Source: Scenedesmus sp. ARA3 (Eukaryota; Chlorophyta; Chlorophyceae; Sphaeropleales; Scenedesmaceae). Taken from it: a DNA stretch of 64,000 bases. This document shows, one piece after another, positions 35,696-48,500 of the stretch (within the stretch, counting starts at the first letter, position 1; the number at the start of each line of letters is the position of its first letter). The stretch is from contig RWJK01001126.1 in NCBI GenBank assembly GCA_004335835.1, forward strand, positions 1 through 64,000, given 5' to 3'. The position numbers were made by a program, and so were the translations under genes. Below the pieces are notes generated by a model, which did not search any database, was not told where the DNA came from, and worked only from the letters and a program-made list of their open reading frames with translations.

Positions 35696-38662
35696 GCTGG
35701 CCGGCTAGTTCAGGCCATTGCCTGCTGGCTGCAGCGGGCTGGATGGAGTGAGCCGATGCCTGCTGGATGTGGTCGGCTGGGCTGCAGCAGGCCGGGCTGC
35801 TCTCCTGGACCTGGGCCTGCCTGCGGCCTGGCGCAGCAGGTGCAACGCTTGGCTGAGGCTGCCTGCAGGAGGCTGTAAAGATTGGTGCTGTGCTGGCGCA
35901 GCGGCCGGCGGTGCTGTGGCAGGAGCCAGGCAACAAGCGCCTGCATGTTACAGCTGGTTCCTTTGGTTAGGGTGTAACGCCTGTTTCAGTATGGGGCGCA
36001 TTGCCAGGTGGAAGCACTGTCAGGGGCAGCTGCGCACGAGGGTGCTGGCACACAGGTCATTTGATGCATTGAGGTGGCGCATGCTGGCTCGGTGGGGCGC
36101 TGTGGCATGGAGGCCAGGGTCTGCTGCAGCCAGTGCATCAGGTGCAGGCGGGAGGCGTGGCTGCGTTGCCTGCCGGCTGGGCCAGATGTGTGGCACAGCA
36201 TGGCACTGGTGCTGCAGCTTGGGTCCTCAGCTTTGATATAGTGAAAGCAACATGGCGGGGGAAGGGGAGATTTGCAAGCAGCACAGCATGCAGCAGCTTG
36301 ATCTGCATGCGGGCGGCATGCCGCTGGGGCACTGCACTGGAAGAGTTGGGGAGGCCAGCACAGACAAGCTGGTGGCTGCATGGCAGCTGTCAGGGTGGCT
36401 GCACGTGTTGTGCACCGCGCAGCTCAAAGACTGGTTGATGATCATAGTGGCAGGCTGTGTCAAGGACTCACGCTCAGACCGTGATGTCATCTTTTTCAGC
36501 CGCAAAAGCCTGTCAGCGTGTGTTGCTGCAGCTCTGCTGAGGGGTTGCTGTGGGCGGTGCAGCTCAAGGATGGCAGGTTAGCCAGGCTGGGGCTTCCTAT
36601 ACGGTCTAGAGGGTTGCAGGATCCCGGATTCATTGGGATGGAGGTGTGAGATTGGGGTTGTTGTTTTTCATGCAGTAGAATTATGTTGTATATGTGCTCT
36701 GCTATAGCGACTTGAAATGTGCACCTTGGAATGGCTGCGCTGCACTAGGCTGTGCTGGTGCCGCATGCATTTTACGCGCGCGTGCATACCCGCTCACCAC
36801 TTCCACGCATGTGTGCCGTGCCTCCAAATACTCCACAGCATATGTGTACTCTTTACAAAGCCCTACAGCGAGTGCCGCTAAACCGCAGCGCAGCATTGCT
36901 CCAACCACAAGCAGCAAGTACGTGTTGGCTGTAGCAGACAGATGACAGCAGCGGCTGGCCTGTTTGTTCAGTGCAGGGGTTTTGTTTACAATTGTCATCA
37001 TCATCACCATCAACAAGATCATGTTACCAAGCAAGTCATGGTCGTTTGTGTGTAGTGCAAGGCGTGCTGTTTGTGAGAATTGGCTTTTGTTTTGATTGCC
37101 GGCCAGGAGATTGGCTGATGTATGAACTGCTGTCCAGGGAGTCTGTTCCTTGGTATTGCGTACCTTGTTTGTTGCTTGAAAGGGCCAGCTAATCAGAATT
37201 GGCATCCGCACAGGTGTTGTTGCGCATTGCAAGATGGGTTAGGTAGGGTGTCGATCTGGCAAGGTGCATGCGCCAACAGCTCAGATCTCCCATGTAGGCC
37301 TTGAGGAGGCCAGCAGTGCTGCTGCAGCATCAGGCTTGGTAGCCAGTTGGCCAGTGTTGGACTTTGCGACATAACACATAGAGTTTCAGGCTGGGGTTTC
37401 CAGCAGCTACGGCTAGACTGCCTGTCAGTTTGTGCTGCCGCAGCGGCCCCCATATGCCTGCAGCCGCTGTACAGCATGGAGGAGCACGTCCGTGCATCGA
37501 TTGCATGTGTAGGACACACCAGATGCCATGCTCTACAGCTGTAGGTGCAGTATGTGGCAGTCATTCATGCTAGGCAACCACGAGTGGTGCATGTTGTCGG
37601 CTCCTACTGCCAGATTGCTCACTCCAGAAATGGTGGTAGCTCTGCATGGGTGCATGGGGTGCATGGAATCGGCTGATGTTCAGGCTTGTCGTCTGTAAGC
37701 CATTGGGGGCTGTGTTGCTTGATGCAGCAGCCTACGCAGGCAGCAGCTGACCGGGGTATGGCCTGCATCCCGCTACTGCTGTCTGCACGGCGTGAATCTA
37801 CGCACTGGGCTGTTGAAGACGTGGCCTGCCTGCAGAGGTCGTGCATTGTGTTGTTCGCCTGCAAATGCATGGAGTCACCCCTGCTGGCTTTGCTTGTATT
37901 GGTAGCTGACAAACGCCACTCGTGGTTTGCCGTACCGCACCACGCTGCATCAATGCCAGATTTCCTCTGGTTTTTTGCTTCCCCCTAGGCTGGGACACGT
38001 GTGCCCTTTGCTAGCTAGCTTCAAATGTCAAGCGGCGGCTTCAAGCAGCAACGCACTACTGTACACTCACCACTCGCCGCTTCATGCTCCTTGCTCGCAG
38101 ATTTGCTTACGTGTTGTGCTGGTTGATGATGGTGGAGTACGATGCTAGGGCTGGTGGGCTTGCTGTTGTGTTGAAAAACGTCGTTGCGGACGTGTGTAAG
38201 CATATGCTGCCTGCACAGAGGCTTTGGTGTGCTTCGCTAACGCCTGTCATGCATAGCATCATGGTGTGCCAGTACACCAGGGTGCTGCTACAGTACAGAC
38301 GCATTTGTCCCATTGCTGTTGACGCAAAGTAAAGCATTGCCAAAAGAAGGCCTCTATCTGTAAGTGTCCCCCTGGCCACACTCTTGCAACTGGCGGCTAA
38401 CCCCCCTCAACATCCCCGCGCTCTCTACGTACAACTCACAACGTGGTTACCTTGCATGCACACCCTGAAAATCTAAAATACCTGTAATATCTCACTTAGC
38501 ACACGCAGTCCTTCACCAATGTGTACAACAACGCTGGGTCTAAACGAAATCATGAATGTTAACACGTCAGTTGCGTACACTTGCAATGCAGACACACTGT
38601 GGCACGGTGCAGCCGCCTTTGCCAGACATGGCTTTGAGGCACAGCCTCTACATAATCGCTGG
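35696..38662. other. Convergent intergenic region (3 kb), no gene recognised
   Basis: This is the largest gene-free stretch, between the ends of the B3 gene and the P450-NTPase gene. A 176-codon minus-strand frame at 36702-37232 has no family features. A candidate TGTAA signal for the B3 transcript is near 35874, and another TGTAA lies near 35970. Confidence 0.5.
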
Positions 38663-39830
38663 TTATTTGCCAACGCCAAGCAGCCCCAGCACCTCACCCA
38701 CCCTCGCATGCACGCTGCTGCTCCTCACCACCTCATATGGCACACCCTGCTGATGCATCACCACTTCAAATGCCACCATTAGGTCAGCTGTCGGGGTGAT
38801 CATGCGCACACCATCATCAACAGGCCCGCACTGGCCCGCATCATAAGGCGGCAGCAGCAGCACCACGGAGGTTGCAGCGCCGCAGTTGGACAGCAGCTCC
38901 TGTGTCTCGGGCCGCGCCAGCAGCTGCTGCACCTACGGACAGCATCATCCAGCAACAGAAGACTGCGTTCATTAGGTTTTTGCTGTGGTGTGCTTGACCG
39001 TGCAAAAGACTGCACCATGCAGTACTTTTGTGGCTTGCAGCAGTAGCTTCTAGCCGGCTGATACCCTGGATTGTTTGCCTCCTTTCTGAACTAAGCTATT
39101 GTGATTGCTTCATCAGCACGCAATGAGCCAAAGAGAGCTGCAAACACGTCAGCATACAGGTGTTTTGACCACATCCGCTACACGCATCGCACCTCTGCAG
39201 ACTTGCTGCCCCAGCGCTCTGTCGCATATGCCAGCACATCAATGATGGCCCTGTCTGACAGAACAGGTTTGGCAGCAGCAGATGCAGCGCGCTCACGCTT
39301 CAACTGCTCAGCTGTGATGAGCTGCTGCAGCTGCAGGAACGCTGCGCTGCGCTCTGCCGCGATCAAAGGGTCGGCGGCGCTGCGGCTACACAGCATGAAC
39401 TGCTCACGCCTGATACCATGTGCAGCCATAACATGCCGCGCTGTCTCTGTGATAAGCATCCACTTGTAACCCACTGCTGTTGCTGCTGCCGTGCGTGTGG
39501 CTCCTGCCTGATTGTGCAGTGCTGCAGCCACAGCTGCAGCTGGCGTCTCGCTGCACATGCTGCCATCCTCTGGGCCAGCAGGCGCTGCAGCTGCTGTGCC
39601 ACCTCCAACAGCAGCTGGAGCCAGCGCCTGCAGCAGTGCATTGCACAGTGTGGTTTTGCCTGACCCGTGCGGGCCCACCACATACAGCTTGCGCAGCCCG
39701 CTGCTGCGCCTGCTGCCTCCTGCCAGTGGCACGCAGCTCACATGCAGCGGCAGCGGCTGAACCGGCTGCGCAGCCACCTGCCAGCGTGTCTGCATCTTGC
39801 TTAGCAGGCCTGACTGCGCCGTGCCTGCTG

Positions 39831-39864
<34 letters not shown>

Positions 39865-42837
39865 AGCAAACCTGCCCCACACCTGCTGCCCAATCCCTGC
39901 TGTTGCTGCTGCACTACTGGCTAGCAGCTGGGGCTTGCTGGTGTCCTGCCTGAAGCGCAGCGTGAGCAGCCAGCAGGCCAGCATCACCTTCATCTCCAGC
40001 CACCCAAGCTGCATGCCGACACAGCCCTTGCGGCCATGACCAAACGGCCTGAAGGCGTCGCTTGCATCGCTGCCACAGACAGCTGCTGACACTGCATGCT
40101 CTGCCACAGAGCGAGCTGCCATGGCGCTGGAACGGCTGTTGGCAGCAGGGCAGTGCTGTGAAGTTGCTGTCCCTGCTGCAGTCTGCGGGTAGCTGCCCGC
40201 AAAGTTGGCAGCTGGGTTGAAGCTGTGAGGGTCAGGGAAGACGGTGGGGTCTCTGTGCATGGTTGCTAAACTCACAATGACAGTGTCGCCTGGCTGCAGG
40301 TGCTCTTCTTTGCTGCTGCCTGCTGCTGTTTTGTAGCTGAGGGTCACTGCCTCTGTGGCTTGGCGGATGCTGACTGGCCCCACAGGCTTGAACCTGAGTG
40401 CCTCGCAGAGTGATGCTTGGCACTTGGGCAGCTGTGCGTCATCACCGGCGCTGATGGGCAGGGCTGCAGCGAGCTGCATGTCAGACAGCTGGTGGATGTC
40501 ACCTGTTGTGACCCGGGGAGGGGTGAGGGAGGGTAGTGCGGAGAGGGCAGCATGTGGTGAGCAAGGAGGTTGAAGTAACATGTACATGATACTGGCTGTT
40601 GTTGCTGTGCACGTTGCAGGCTGTCAGCTGCAGGGAATATAACGACCTTTCAGCAGCGCTGATTGTCTTGGCCGTTGGGGGGACTTTTTGTGACTGCTAT
40701 TGGCAGCAAAGCGGCTGCGCAGCGCAGGTCATAAGCAGCTGGTGCAGATGAGGCTCGCCTAGCCGGCCAGCTCACCTACTGCTGCCAGCACCTCTGCCAG
40801 CAGCTGCTGCTCCAGCTGCGGGTCATCTGACAGCTGCACCATCAGGTAGTACAGGCTGATGCTGCTGGTGTCTGTGCCTGCCAGCAGCATCTCAAGAGCC
40901 AGCTGCTGCACTGCCTGCTGACTCAACTTGCCGGCTACCTGGTCAGCCAGCAGCCGGCTGAGGAAGCAAGGCTCTGCTGGGCTAGATGCAGCAGCACCAG
41001 CCGCAGTGGCAGTGGCAGTGCATTGGGGATGCAGTTCATCTAGATTTGGCAGGCTGGTGCTGGTGTGCCGAGCTGCTGCCAGCATGATGAGGTGTGCCGT
41101 GGCATCCTGCAAGGCTTGCACTGCATCCAGATGCTTGCGGTGCTCTGCGGTGTGACTGGTGCGGCGGCAGAGCCAGTCAGGGCGCAGCAGGAAGTAGTCC
41201 CAAGCCTGCAGCAGCAGCAGCAGCAGCGGCAGCATGTGACAAGCGACAAAGACAGCTTGTGCCCTTCAGAATCCCTGCACTTTGCTGCTTGCCAGAGTGT
41301 TGCGCAACACCGCCAGGGCTGGATACTAGACATGCATGCTCAAGGAACTGCACTGACGACGACAGCAACCAACCATCCCTAGCCACCTGAAAAGGCATCA
41401 GGAACCTGCCAAGGCAGCATCGTGACAGTTATATAGAGAGCTTCTCCCACCTTAAAGTAGTCTGCCACCTGGTGCACCACCTTGAGCGCCTCATCCTTGC
41501 CCACTGCGTCAACAGGCAGCCCAAAGGCCAGCGCAGCCGTCACCCGGAAGGTGATGAGCCTCAGGAAATCCCTGCCATCAGGCAGCAGGTCCAGGCTAAG
41601 GCCTGACACCTTTGCTGCCAGCTCAGAGAGCGGCAAAGCTGCCAGCCCAGGAACTGGTGGCAGCTGGGCCGCAGTGGATGATGATGTGGGAGCGCTGGGG
41701 GGTGCTGCCGCTGCTGCTGCGCAGCAGTGCTCTGCCAATGTAAGTTTGAAGGCGGCGACCGTGGTCAGCTTGACATGATTGGCGTTCTTGACTGCAAGTG
41801 CTTGGATGCCTGCGCAACACAACAGCACAGTGGGCAGCACTTTTGTCAGTGACTGCGCGCGGTTTGCAACAAGTGACTAGTGCGCGGATTGCAGCACGTT
41901 TGTTTCTGCCTTTGTGGGGATGCATACCCTGGCTGCTGTTGTGTTGTGCAGAAGGCATATGCGCACTTGTGCGCTCCCTGCCACAGTCCCTACAAACTGC
42001 AAAACTGCAAGCAAGCCTCATGCTCAGCAGATAAGGTGGCCAACATTAAGCAGATGAGCCGCCAGTTGAGAGGCTCGTACCATCAGCAAAGTACTTCCGC
42101 TTCTCCTGCCAGCCTGTGGTGTTGTTGTTCCAGATGATGCCCTCCTCGTGCATGCCCAGCAGCTTGAGGCCGTGCTTTGAGCCCAGGCGGTTGACGAACG
42201 ACTTTGACTTGAACACCTGGGCAGCTACGTCATTCCTGTTGTGCAGCAGCAACGACGGCAGCAGCAGCACATGCACCAGAAGTGCTGGGTAAGTGGTGAG
42301 TAAGCAAGCGCAGCCCGTTACACATAAAAGGACATTGGTGTATCAATCTGATTGAACTGCACATGACAAAACAGCAGCTCCTTACACATTCTCAGTGGCA
42401 CGTCTGACAGCACTTTTCAAGGATGTTTGTGCAGCGCACTCGCTGCAGCAGGGCCCAACTTGCAGCCTGCAGTGTCTGAGCAAGAACCCTTGTTGCTTAT
42501 CCTGTGGAAGCGAAATTCGTGTGTACCTGCCGACAAAAGTGATCTTCCCCCAGTGCAGGCACTGCATGGTGACAACTTTGTTTGGAGATGCTTCCAGCAG
42601 CTGCGCAGACAAGTCTGCGGGGCCGCTGCTGTGCAGGCGCCACGAGCACCACAGTTGCCTGGCGGGGCGGAAGAGCAGTACCATGAACAACAAGATAACA
42701 GCGACTGCAACCAGCAATAGCAGCGTCGCGGTCAGTTCAGAAGCCAGTGCCGGAAACAGCTTATCTGTTTTTGCACCACTGGTGAGTGTTGACGGGTGCA
42801 GATGCTGGAAGCACAGCTGGGACGCATTGGTGGTCAT
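38663..42837 (-). CDS. Cytochrome P450 fused to a C-terminal AAA_28/Ttd14-NadR-like P-loop NTPase
   Basis: Six exons: 42527-42837, 42081-42235, 41451-41809, 40776-41205, 39193-40502 and 38663-38932. They total 2,835 nt (944 residues) with all phases consistent. Residues ~35-60 are a membrane anchor (LTATLLLLVAVAVILLFMVL). P450 landmarks are I-helix AGTDTS (384-389), K-helix E452-A-L-R455 and FPDPHSFNP. The heme loop is FRPFGHGRKGCVG with Cys579 as the axial ligand. The same uninterrupted exon continues through a Ser/Ala/Gln linker. It then enters a second domain with P-loop GPHGSGKT (695-702), SDRAIIDVLAYA and, in the last exon, VVLLLPPYD followed by DDGVR. These fit the AAA_28 family (Ttd14/NadR-like kinases). 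Predicted: an ER-bound monooxygenase with an attached nucleotide-binding module; substrate unknown. The fusion is seen directly, because both domains share exon 39193-40502. Confidence 0.85.
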
Positions 42838-43116
42838 GATGCAGTGGGTTGGACAATGAGATTACGTAAAATGCGTATGTGAGCTGCAGTTTACCAAGAA
42901 GCGCGGCACTTATACATTCGGGAGCGCGGGCTGATCCGTCGTCGACCGTTGATATACAGTTTAGCACAGTTACGGGAGCACGGATAGCAGGGCCCTCGAC
43001 GCTCCTTTACAACAGTCAACGTTGCATTAATAGTTGCCGAAGCTTGTTTACTCTTGCAGCGCAACTTGCAATGTGGAGCACTGCGGTCAGCAACCTGACG
43101 TGGTGAAGCACACAGC
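42838..43116. promoter_or_regulatory. Short divergent intergenic region, likely bidirectional promoter
   Basis: Only 279 bp separate the P450-NTPase ATG (-) from the first proposed RdRP-helicase ATG (+). Both promoters and 5' leaders must lie here unless an upstream RdRP exon exists. No clear TATA box or motif was identified, so the assignment rests on geometry alone. Confidence 0.45.
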
Positions 43117-43268
43117 ATGCAGTTCAGGTTGCTGACACCTGGTGGCAGCCAACAAAGTCACCAGCATGGGCACAATGGCAACTTGATGCGTGTACGGATA
43201 ATGCAGCAACAAACTCACCAGCTTAAAGTCAGTGGCACGGTGGCAGCGGTGCGCAGCGGTCAGGGCCA

Positions 43269-43305
<37 letters not shown>

Positions 43306-45486
43306 CCTGCTGATGCGCATGTCATCAAAGCACAGGCACTTGGGCTGCTGAAAATACAACTGCCTGAAGAAGCTACCCGCAGGTGGCCAGCAATTGTCAT
43401 TGCTGGTGGACTGCGCTGCAGCAGCATCACAGTGGTGAATAGCAACACTCTGCAGCTGGACATAGTCAAGAATGCAGAGGGCAGCGGCAGCGGCGCTGGT
43501 GACCAGATAGCCATCCAAGTCATGGCGCAGCAGCCACTGCAGAAACAGTCCAGCCGGCTGCGGCTGCTGCATGGGCAGCAAAACTTCCTCACCATCAACT
43601 TCAGCCAGCTCTACCATGACAGCTGGGAGCAGGCCCGAGAGGCACATCAGTACATCAAGCAGGTGAGGCGCAGGTGCCAGCGGCAAGAACCTTTCAGGAG
43701 TAGTTATTTGTAGATGTGGCTGAAGGTGGCTCTGGTGTGCCAACTGGTTTGTGTGTTGTCTGGAGCTGTATGCCAGGGTAAGCGTTGCCAACTCACAGCC
43801 AGGCATGCAACCAAGTTGGCCTGGCGATTTGACGATCCACTAAGCCACGTGCACGTCTATGCAAATGCAAACAGAACAACTGCCACCTGATGCGCAGGTG
43901 CTTTCTCAAGGCGTCATCATCAATGGGGAGCACTACTACTTTGTAGGGTCCAGCGCGGGGCAGCTGCGAGAGCACGTGGCGGTGCTGTACCGCTGCAGCT
44001 CACCAGAGCAGGCCTGGCAGCTGCTGCTCAGCTGGGGAGACTTTGGCAGCATTGGGTCGGCTGCCAAGATGTACAAGCGCATCGGCCTGATGTTCTCAGG
44101 TGCACTGGCAGCCTGCACCGCGGTGTCAGTGCACACGGCCATGGTGTTAACCAAGGGCTGCAGTCGGCTTACCATCCTATCTCAGCAGCCAGGCGTGATG
44201 GTTACGCTCTGCTTGCATAAATATGTACAACATTCACCAGCACGACCACGCTTGTCTCAAAGGAAACGCCACACCAACTTTCAGGCTTGTCACTAGCCGC
44301 ACCTGCCTCCTGACATCTACTGTGCTATGTTGCTCTTTATGTGCTCCTTATGTGCTGCTTATGGCCTCTTTGTATGCTTGTCTGCAGGTGTGAGTCCGAT
44401 CAGCCTGACAACAACTGAGCGCAGCAACAGCAGCAGCAGCAACAACGGCAGCGGCGGGCAGCCCACCATCAAGGCAGTGGAGGTGGGGGACATTGAGGCT
44501 GGCGGCTTCACCTTCACTGATGGCTGCGGCATCATCAGCCAGCGCTGCGCGCGGCGCGTCATGGCCAGCAGAGGCAAGATCACCCTGCACGGCAATAACT
44601 ACCTGCCAAGCGTGTACCAGGTGATGAGCTGCGCTGCTGCTGCTGCTGCTGCTGTGGCTGCTGTGGCATATGACATCCTCACACGGTCAATCGACAGACC
44701 ATGGCGCGGCATATGCGTTGCTGCATCCACTGGCTGCAGTTGACTGGTTAGCTGATCTAATGCTGATGAGTGTAGCATGATGTTCGTGGTCATACAGGCA
44801 GTGTTGCTGGAGACCTGCTACAGCTAAGCCTGTCTCCAGGGATGCGTAGTCGCATTCTGCTCATGTTGTTCAAAGTGCTCAGGGCACAGCTGTGTTCAAT
44901 GCCACCTTAACTGCTGAACGTATGCTGCACATTGGCCACCGCTGCCATGCAGATCCGCTACAAAGGCTACAAGGGAGTTGTGCACATTGACACACCAGAT
45001 GGCGCCTACATGGCTGCAGCAGCAACTGCAGCAGGCATGGACCCCGCCACTGTTGCTGACTGCGACCTGCTGCTGCGCAAATCCATGAGCAAGGTTGGGG
45101 GCGTTTCTGACGCAACGCTAGGCCTTGTGGCCGTCAGCCTGCCCTACAAGGTTGGGTTCCTGAACCAGCAGTTTGTGCTGCTGCTGTCAGCGCTGGGCGC
45201 GCCTGATGATGTGCTGCTGCAGCAGCAGGCAGAGTACTTCCGCGAGCTTGACGGCCTGTGCAGCGATGCGTCAGTGGCAACACGTTACCTGCTGATGGAC
45301 GAGAAGGTGAGTGCAGGTGGCTTATCTGCTGTGCAAGCAGCTCCTGGCTGGAAGCAACAAAGTTGCCGCACATCTGCTGCCGACAGCTTCGGCTGCTGCA
45401 GCTAGCACTGCCAGTGCAACTCAAGGGGCTATGCGCTCATGTTGTGCATGTATGAGCAGGAAAATGTAAAGATGTTCCCGCAGGTG

Positions 45487-45529
<43 letters not shown>

Positions 45530-48500
45530 TTCCATACAAGTGATGCATTGGCTGCTCCTGCTGCTGCTGCTGCTGCTGCTCCTATTGTTGCTGCTGCCGA
45601 ATGTCTGTGCATCTTTTGTGCAGTACAAGCAAGCAGAGGCGGTGGCCTGCCTGCCTGATGACTCCAGCCTGCCGCCTGCCGTCATGAGCCACATGCAGCG
45701 CATCTACAGCAGGGAGGTGAGGGCATGCGTTAAAAGCAAGCCAAAACGCGCGAGGCTAGCTGCTGCAGTGGCAGCCGAGTCAGCCGTTGCTCCCAGGCTG
45801 GACGTACCAGGAACCCCAGCACAGCAGCAGAGCGCTTCTAGCCGCAGCAGCAATGCGCGGAACAGCAGCAAAGCCAGCATGGCAGTCAGCGCGCCAAGCA
45901 GCAGCGGTACGGGCATCAGCCGTGCAGTCACTGCACCAAGCAGCAGCAGCAGCAGCAGCAACACAGGCATCAGACGGACAGGCAGCGAGCCATGCAGCAG
46001 CAGCAAGACAGCCCCATCTCCAGCTGACACAGATGACTTGGAGTTGCAGCAGCAGTTGTCGCAGCTACCTGATGTGAGGCTGCGCTTTAGGGTCCCACAG
46101 TCCCGTCTGGCTTTCGGCATACCTGACCCAACCGGGCTGCTGGAATATGGCCAGGCCTTCTTTCAGCCAACAATGGACGGGGCTGCAACAGCTCTGCAAG
46201 GCTTTGCCCTTGTGGTGAGAACTTGGCTGCACAGCACTGCAGCGCACTGCCAGGCATGTTGTCAAGCAATGCCACAAGTTGGCTTCTCTTCGCGGTATTC
46301 ACAGCACATGCACCCTGCTGCTTGCAGTCAAGTTGTCGCGGCAGTTTCAGCCACTGTAGCCTGCATCCAGGCCTGCAGCAAACAGTAACAACACCACCAA
46401 CGCATGTTGTCTCGTCTCTGTTGCTGCAGGCGCGCAGCCCCTCCTACTTCCCTGGAGACTTGCGGGTGCTGCAGCTGCTGGATGTGCCTCAGCTGCGGCA
46501 GCTGCAGGATGTGCTGGTGCTGCCCGTGCAGGGGCCCCGCCCCCATGCCGACGAGTGCTCCGGAGGTGCGCGCAGTGGTGATGATTGCACAAGTCAGGCC
46601 TGCTTGTCAAATTTTAGTTGTACGTTGGACGTGGGTCCTTGTGAGTGCATACTTACGCAGCAGGCATAGCTGCTAGCATTACAAGCCCTGCTGTCAGGCC
46701 ACCTGCTGCTAAAAGTTCAATTTGCATCACATTGCATGCTCACATCCTGAAGTGGGAACATCAATAAAAAGCTATAGTATTTGTAAAGATCCTCGTTACG
46801 TCTTCCCACAAGGCCAAAGATTGCAGCTCTGTGCCTCATTTCTTGCCATCTTCAAGTGGTGTGCGCTGACATGCAGGAGGCGAAACACCACCACGCGCGA
46901 GACACAAGCGCTGCTACACACTCACCTCCTGTGTGTGGCGCTGCTCGCTGCATCTGCGCAGGCGACTACGATGGCGACCAGTTTTTTGTCTGCTGGGACG
47001 AGCGCCTCATCCCCTCCAAGCACCAGCTGCAGCGGCCGCTGGATTACTCAGCAGATGCAGACCCTGCAGCGCCTGCAGCTGCTGCTGTGGACCACCAGGC
47101 CCTCATCGAGTACTTTGCTCAGTATGACCCCTTCATTCTTGGGCGCCTGAACTCGTGAGTGCCTTGCGTTCTTCTGGTGCATCTTTCTTTCCCTGCACCA
47201 ATGATGGCTTCAGCAGACTGCCATTTTGCCGATTGGGCCTTGGTAACAGCTGAGTTGTAGCCTCTGCACCTGATCCCGCCTGTGCTGCTGTCTGCCTGCA
47301 GCTGCTACATGGCCTGGGCAGAGCTGAAAGGTCCCAGCTGCCCTGAGTGTGTCGAGCTGGCAAGGCTGTTCTCAAGGGGTGTGGACTCAGTCAAGTCGGG
47401 CGCTAAGACCGTTATTCCACCGTGGCTCAAACTGCCCAAACCTGCAGCTGCAGCGGCAGCAGCACCAGCAGCACAAGCAGCAGCTACTGCTGCAGCAGTA
47501 ACAGTGCCAAATGTCAGCAGCAGCAGCAGCAGCAGCAGCAGGAGCAGTGCAGCACAGCCTGCATCCATCTGGCTGCAGCTGAAAGAGCGCGCCTCAAGCT
47601 TTGTACGAGCATCGTATCAGCGTTGCCTGTCCGGCAGCAGTAGAAGCAGCAGCGGTGTGTCTGCCATCACCTGCGGGCTGTCTTTCGAAGACATGATGGA
47701 CCTGCTTGACAGCAGGGATGTGGGTGCCACGGAGTTTGACCTGCTGCGGCTGGCTGTCAGCTGGCAGCAGCAGCATGGCGCGTCTGCTGGCGTGGCGCTG
47801 CTGCAACTGGTTGACAACATCGACTTTGCAACGCTGACACCAGAGCAGGTGGGCTGGCAGTATGGTTGGCTGGCAGTAGTGGCGTCATGCACTGGATTCT
47901 AAGCAGGCATGGTTGGCACAGCTAACCGGAAAAGGGTGCTGGTGATGGGTTGCGGCTGCTAGGCAAGACGTACAGTGATCAGTGCCTATTATGTTGCGAC
48001 AAGCTGGAAATGTGCAGAGGTAATTGTGACACATAGATCCAGTCACGCCTTATACTGGATGACTCGGTGCCATGTGTGTGCCTGCAGTGTGAGTATGCCG
48101 TTGCTGCTGGCGTGCCGCATGAGCTGGTGTTCAACGACCTGGTGCGCAGCCAGCTGCTGTCAGGCCACCAGGTCAGCCAGCTGGGAGACGTTGGGCAGCT
48201 GCGCTGGAGGCTGTTTGATGCAGGTGGGCGCTTGCTTATCCATCGGCGGTCTAGCTGCTGTATGCTGAATCTAGTTTGGATGTTGAGCAGCTGCTTTTGT
48301 GGCTGTGCCGTGTGCCATCAGCCAGCAAGTTTACTTGATCATGCAGCAGCTGTATGGCCTGCAAAAGCATGCACAGCTCGCGCTAATCTCCTGCTGTGTT
48401 ATGTAATGCCCGCCTGCAGGCGCTGTGACGAGCGAGCGCAGCTGGCAGCAGCTTTACACTGCTGCCACAAAGTTCACCAAAAAGCTGCTGCTGCTGCAAT

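Noticed and set aside
36702..37232. 176-codon minus-strand open frame
   Set aside because: No family resemblance, no splice context and composition unlike neighbouring genes.
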